Origin: GCA-002701455 sp964342575
GTDB taxonomy: Bacteria; Pseudomonadota; Alphaproteobacteria; Thalassobaculales; Thalassobaculaceae
NCBI GenBank assembly: GCA_964342575.1
Contig: CAYFGZ010000004.1
Coordinates: 1 to 64,000, forward strand
Reading direction: 5' to 3'
DNA length: 64,000 nucleotides
Shown in pieces: positions 60,924-64,000 of the stretch. Below the pieces are notes generated by a model. That model worked only from the letters and a program-made list of their open reading frames with translations, did no database searches and was not told where the DNA came from. A program made the translations under genes and the position numbers. Position 1 is the first letter of the stretch, and each line of letters begins with the position of its first letter.

Positions 60924-61925
60924 GTGTCACTACGTAAAGCGCAAAATATGGATATAGCGCGTTATATCGAATTTCACAAAATGATGTGGCGCATTCGAGC
61001 TTTTGAAGAGGCTGCAGCTAGGGCGAATAACGAGCATTTGGTTTTGGGAGCCATCCATCTGTCAATTGGACAGGAGGCCATTGCTGCGGGTATTTGTCAG
61101 AATTTGAGGCCAGAAGATTTCTTATTAAGCACCCATCGGGGACATGGTCACACGTTGGCAAAAGGGGCTGATCCAATAGCTATGATGCTTGAATTATTAG
61201 GGCGAAAGGGTGGGATATGTGGCGGTAAGGGTGGGTCGATGCATATTGCTGATTCTAATGTTGGGATGCTTGGTGCAAATGGCGTAGTGGCCGCGAATAT
61301 AAACATCGCTGCTGGTGCCGCCCATGCGATAAAATTGAAGGGAGGAAACAACATCTCTTGCAGTATATTTGGAGATGGGGCAATCAACCGCGGGCCGTTT
61401 CTGGAAGGGTTAAATTGGGCCGAGGTTTTCAAATTGCCGGTTCTATTTGTCTGCGAAAGTAATGGATTTGCCTCGACCACACGCACGGATGCGATGACGG
61501 CTGGAAGCGGAGCTGCTGCTAGGGCCGAGTCGTTGGGAATTTGCGCAGAAGAAGTCGATGGAAATGATATTATAGCTGTAAACGAGCTTGCGCGAAATTA
61601 TATTACCGATATACGGAATGGTATGGGACCAAGGTTAATATTGTGTAAAACGTATAGATTGCATGGCCACACGGCATCGGATCCGGCGACCTACCGGACA
61701 GAAAGTGAGGTTGAGGCCGCGTGGGCCAATGATCCAATAGCACGTTGCGCTGCACTGTTGAAAGAGGCAAACGTGGCGGAAGACGTTATTATCAATCATC
61801 AAAAAATGGCTAAAGAAGAAATGAATAAAGTATATCAAACTGCTAAGGAGGCCCCCTGGCCCGATATGGAACTTGCTTTTTCTGATGTGCAAGATATTGG
61901 CGATCCTCGGGAAAGGGCATTTTGA
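60924..61925 (+). CDS. 2-oxoacid/acetoin dehydrogenase E1 component, alpha subunit
   Basis: A 333-residue ThDP enzyme subunit of the PDH/BCKDH/AcoA family. ThDP and Mg bind at FGDGAINRGPFLEGLNWAE followed by VCESNGFA. LSIGQEAIAAG, STHRGHGHTLAKGAD, GGKGGSMHI and RLHGHTASDPATYR are also present, the last being the phosphorylation-loop region. GTG 60924 with GGAG 6 bases upstream is preferred; TTG 60873 and ATG 60948 are alternatives. Whether it acts on pyruvate, acetoin or another 2-oxoacid cannot be decided, because no E2 or E3 gene is visible before the window ends. Confidence 0.9.
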   Translation: MSLRKAQNMDIARYIEFHKMMWRIRAFEEAAARANNEHLVLGAIHLSIGQEAIAAGICQNLRPEDFLLSTHRGHGHTLAKGADPIAMMLELLGRKGGICGGKGGSMHIADSNVGMLGANGVVAANINIAAGAAHAIKLKGGNNISCSIFGDGAINRGPFLEGLNWAEVFKLPVLFVCESNGFASTTRTDAMTAGSGAAARAESLGICAEEVDGNDIIAVNELARNYITDIRNGMGPRLILCKTYRLHGHTASDPATYRTESEVEAAWANDPIARCAALLKEANVAEDVIINHQKMAKEEMNKVYQTAKEAPWPDMELAFSDVQDIGDPRERAF

Positions 61926-62902
61926 TGACTCAAATGACCTACGCCGAGGCAGCCAAAGCTGCTCTTGCTGAAGAAATGCGGAGGGACCCGTTAGTTTGGG
62001 CCATAGGCGAAGATCTAGGTCGTGGAGGTGTGTTTGGCCAATATAAAGGATTGGTCGAAGAATTCGGGCCCGATCGTATCTCTGACGCCCCAATCTCGGA
62101 ATCAGCTATAATGGGAGCAAGTGTGGGTGCGGCGATGGCGGGGACTAGGCCTGTGGTGGAAATGCGATTCGCTGATTTTGCGCTCTGCGCTATAGATGAG
62201 CTTATAAACCAGGCAGCTAAGGCCCGCTATATGCTGGCAGGCCAAGTGAAGGTGCCAATGGTTATAAGAGAACCCATGGGTATGTGGCGTTCTTCAGCAG
62301 CGCAACATAGCCAATCTCTGGAGAGTTGGTATACACATATTCCGGGGTTAGTTGTAGCAGTCCCGTCTACCCCGGCCGATAATAAAGGATTGCTTAAGAC
62401 CGCTATACGTTGCGATGATCCCGTCGTATATTTCGAACACAAGAACATCTGGGATATCAAAGGGGAGGTCCCAGATAGGGAATTTCTTATTCCTTTTGGA
62501 GAAGCTAGATTAGAGAAAAAAGGCACTGATATAACAATCGTTTCTTGGTCAGCACAGATGCATACTGCAATAGAAGCGGCATCCTTACTAAGTGAAGAAG
62601 GTATTTCTGCTGAGCTCATTGACTTAAGGACTTTATGGCCTTGGGACCGCGACGCCATATTTTCTTCTGTAGAAAAAACGGGCAGACTTTTGATAACTCA
62701 TGAGAGTGTTGCTGTTGGTGGCTTTGGTGCCGAGATAGCTGCTACTGTCTCAGAGCACATGTTCTCAGTTTTAAAAGCCCCGGTTGTTCGTTGTGCTGCG
62801 CCACGGATACCAATATCCTACTCACCACCACTAGAGGATTTAGTTCGGGTGACGGCCAAAAAAATTACCGCTGCAGCTCAACAAATGGTCACTGGAAAAT
62901 AA
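61925..62902 (+). CDS. 2-oxoacid/acetoin dehydrogenase E1 component, beta subunit
   Basis: A 325-residue transketolase-like subunit. It shows GEDLGRGGVFGQYKGL with the catalytic-site acidic residues, DAPISESAIMGASVGAAMAG, MRFADFALCAIDELINQAAK, and the C-terminal DLRTLWPWDRDAI and TGRLLITHESVAVGGFGAEI. Its ATG overlaps the E1 alpha stop by one base (TGATG), fitting equal production of the alpha2beta2 enzyme. ATG 61934 is an alternative start. Confidence 0.92.
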   Translation: MTQMTYAEAAKAALAEEMRRDPLVWAIGEDLGRGGVFGQYKGLVEEFGPDRISDAPISESAIMGASVGAAMAGTRPVVEMRFADFALCAIDELINQAAKARYMLAGQVKVPMVIREPMGMWRSSAAQHSQSLESWYTHIPGLVVAVPSTPADNKGLLKTAIRCDDPVVYFEHKNIWDIKGEVPDREFLIPFGEARLEKKGTDITIVSWSAQMHTAIEAASLLSEEGISAELIDLRTLWPWDRDAIFSSVEKTGRLLITHESVAVGGFGAEIAATVSEHMFSVLKAPVVRCAAPRIPISYSPPLEDLVRVTAKKITAAAQQMVTGK

Positions 62903-62934
62903 ATATGAGTTGTTGATGTATACGGAGAGAACAG

Positions 62935-63753
62935 ATGGAAAATCGCGTCATTGATGATGAAATTGTTGTTGCAAACTCTGCCACTAAACTCGGGGTGGAA
63001 TGTGCAGGCAGAGTCGTTCTGGGGGCCTCACACGGAGCGGTTTATGCAGCCTATTTAGTTGTACGATCCGGAGCTAGAGGAGTGATATTAAACGACGCGG
63101 GACGAGCCAAAGATAATTCCGGCATCTCAGGAGGCGACTACTGCGCCAATCTGGATGTTCCCTTTGCTGCCACAGATACTATGTCATGTCGAATCGGCAA
63201 TGGAGAGAGTGCCGCGCGCGAGGGCATCATTTCGTATGCCAATGGACCCGCAATTTCTTTAGGTGTAGTAATTGGAATGCCGGCAATAGACGCTGCTTAC
63301 AAGCTCACAAAAGCACCTATGAACGAAAAAACTTCGCCCGAATATTCGGAGGCTCGTAAAGAACTACCCATAACTTCGGATGGTAAGATGGTTGTTTTGA
63401 TGGATTCGATATCGCTGGTCACGAAACAGGATGAGGGACGGATCATTGTTTCTGGTAGCCACGGCGGAATGCTTGGAAAAGATCCGGCTACAGCTTTGAA
63501 ATACGATGCATTTGCTGGGTTTTTCCACGACGCTGGCATTGGAAAAGACGGTGCTGGGATTAGTAGGCTAATGCCATTAAATGATAGGGGGATAGTTGCT
63601 GCTACAGTGGAAGGAATGTCTGCGCGTATCGGGGATGGTGGTTCGATCTATAGTGAAGGAATTATTTCGCACCTTAACGGCATGGCAAAAAATCGAGGAG
63701 GAGAAATTGGAATGCCACTTAAGGATTTTATTTCAATTCTTACTCACGAGTAA
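62935..63753 (+). CDS. Unrecognised protein built from two copies of one domain
   Basis: A 272-residue protein I do not recognise. It has no signal peptide or clear membrane segment. Two domains of about 97 residues (25-120 and 168-265) align with a nearly constant offset of 145 residues. Shared elements are SHG (32 and 175), DAG (54 and 199), KDxxGIS (59 and 204), MSxRIG(N/D)G (83 and 228), EGIIS (96 and 241) and IGMP (113 and 258). Conserved Ser, His, Asp and Lys residues could form a paired active or ligand site. AGAGAA precedes ATG 62935, and the gene follows E1 beta by 32 bases and precedes the next by 12, so it belongs to the same operon. Function is unknown. Confidence 0.75.
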   Translation: MENRVIDDEIVVANSATKLGVECAGRVVLGASHGAVYAAYLVVRSGARGVILNDAGRAKDNSGISGGDYCANLDVPFAATDTMSCRIGNGESAAREGIISYANGPAISLGVVIGMPAIDAAYKLTKAPMNEKTSPEYSEARKELPITSDGKMVVLMDSISLVTKQDEGRIIVSGSHGGMLGKDPATALKYDAFAGFFHDAGIGKDGAGISRLMPLNDRGIVAATVEGMSARIGDGGSIYSEGIISHLNGMAKNRGGEIGMPLKDFISILTHE

Positions 63754-63765
63754 TGGAGCAGAATT

Positions 63766-64000
63766 ATGGCACTTTATGGTAAGGGAATGCTGATGACGTT
63801 CACAGAAACGTCGGCCGAAAATGAAGAAGAATTCAATGAATGGTATAATCGAGAGCATGTGGATGAGCGTGTTTGGATGCCAGGTTTTCACCGAGCACGC
63901 CGGTATTTAGCTTCGCAAGGTAGCGCAGAATTTAAATACTTCGCCACCTATGAAACGGATACAGTAAAGGATCTCGCTAACCCAGAATACATGGAGTTGC
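63766..64000 (+). CDS. Dimeric alpha/beta-barrel (EthD/DUF4286-like) protein, 3' end outside window
   Basis: Seventy-eight codons are visible, from ATG 63766 to the window edge, and the frame stays open. The segment FNEWYNREHVDERVWMPGF is typical of dimeric alpha/beta-barrel proteins of the EthD/DabB type, which use a conserved Tyr and His and often act on small oxygenated ligands. RARRYLASQGSAEFKYFATY forms the next strand pair. It starts 12 bases after the duplicated protein and is probably in the same operon. Confidence 0.7.
   Translation, partial: MALYGKGMLMTFTETSAENEEEFNEWYNREHVDERVWMPGFHRARRYLASQGSAEFKYFATYETDTVKDLANPEYMEL

Noticed and set aside
1..64000. Mobile elements, CRISPR arrays, tRNA or rRNA genes
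   Set aside because: No transposase, integrase, direct-repeat array or tRNA/rRNA-like sequence was recognised by reading; a tRNAscan/Infernal run would be the decisive check for small RNAs.

Overview
The window looks like a chromosomal segment of an aerobic, heterotrophic alphaproteobacterium with an AT-leaning genome. Evidence for this is the set of alphaproteobacterial marker families (a DUF3035 lipoprotein beside lspA and an M16 peptidase pair, COQ9, an alphaproteobacterial-type MntR, DUF1285, the SdhAF4/DUF1674 protein beside rsmB, TIGR02444) together with oxygen-using enzymes (HemF, two 2-oxoglutarate oxygenases, protocatechuate 3,4-dioxygenase). Three LLM-class flavin/F420 oxidoreductases suggest one of the metabolically versatile, possibly marine lineages; that placement is inference. 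I recognised no transposase, integrase, phage gene, CRISPR array, tRNA or rRNA. Coding density is very high and no gene-free stretch exceeds about 210 bases. All proteins were identified by reading motifs; no database search was run.

Layout, left to right. 1-4558: ileS 3' end, lspA, a DUF3035 lipoprotein and an active/inactive M16 peptidase pair (cell-envelope maturation). 4677-5876: an MFS carrier. 6068-13460: methylmalonyl-CoA mutase small and large subunits, their G-protein chaperone MeaB, a 3-hydroxyaspartate-aldolase-like PLP enzyme, then SufE and a NifU/IscU-like protein. 13576-18434: MntR, a DHA2 drug-efflux pump, a HisC-type aminotransferase, COQ9, peptide deformylase and ribosomal protein S21. 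18508-24407: a four-gene leftward unit (2OG oxygenase, ThDP enzyme, malate/lactate-type dehydrogenase, LLM oxidoreductase) with a second LLM gene facing away from it, probably a catabolic operon of unknown substrate. 24540-25955: pyruvate kinase.

25962-32728 is a translationally coupled leftward operon, MoxR ATPase - DUF58 - BatA/DUF4159 membrane protein - VWA/amidotransferase-like membrane protein, a family set whose role is poorly known. 32813-41221 holds DUF1285, a Nudix CoA pyrophosphatase, CCA tRNA nucleotidyltransferase, a hydratase, HemF, a phosphodiesterase, an unrecognised exported protein, a gamma-glutamyltransferase-like Ntn hydrolase with an altered substrate-binding motif, and SdhAF4. 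41310-49818 holds RsmB, ribulose-phosphate epimerase, a heparinase II/III-family protein, a creatininase-family hydrolase and three glycan genes (WecA-type transferase, NAD epimerase, PglF/WbpM-type dehydratase). 49853-51459 is purEK.

51700-59062 mixes TIGR02444, an amidase, UbiX, a third LLM enzyme, a TauD-type dioxygenase, PcaHG and a glycerate 2-kinase, again a catabolic flavour. 59176-60774 pairs QueA with a queuosine-precursor transporter. 60924-64000 begins a rightward operon: E1 alpha and beta of a 2-oxoacid/acetoin dehydrogenase-type enzyme, then an unrecognised protein built of two copies of one domain at a constant offset of about 145 residues, then the start of a dimeric alpha/beta-barrel protein. 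The duplicated protein in this last operon is the best candidate in the window for something undescribed.
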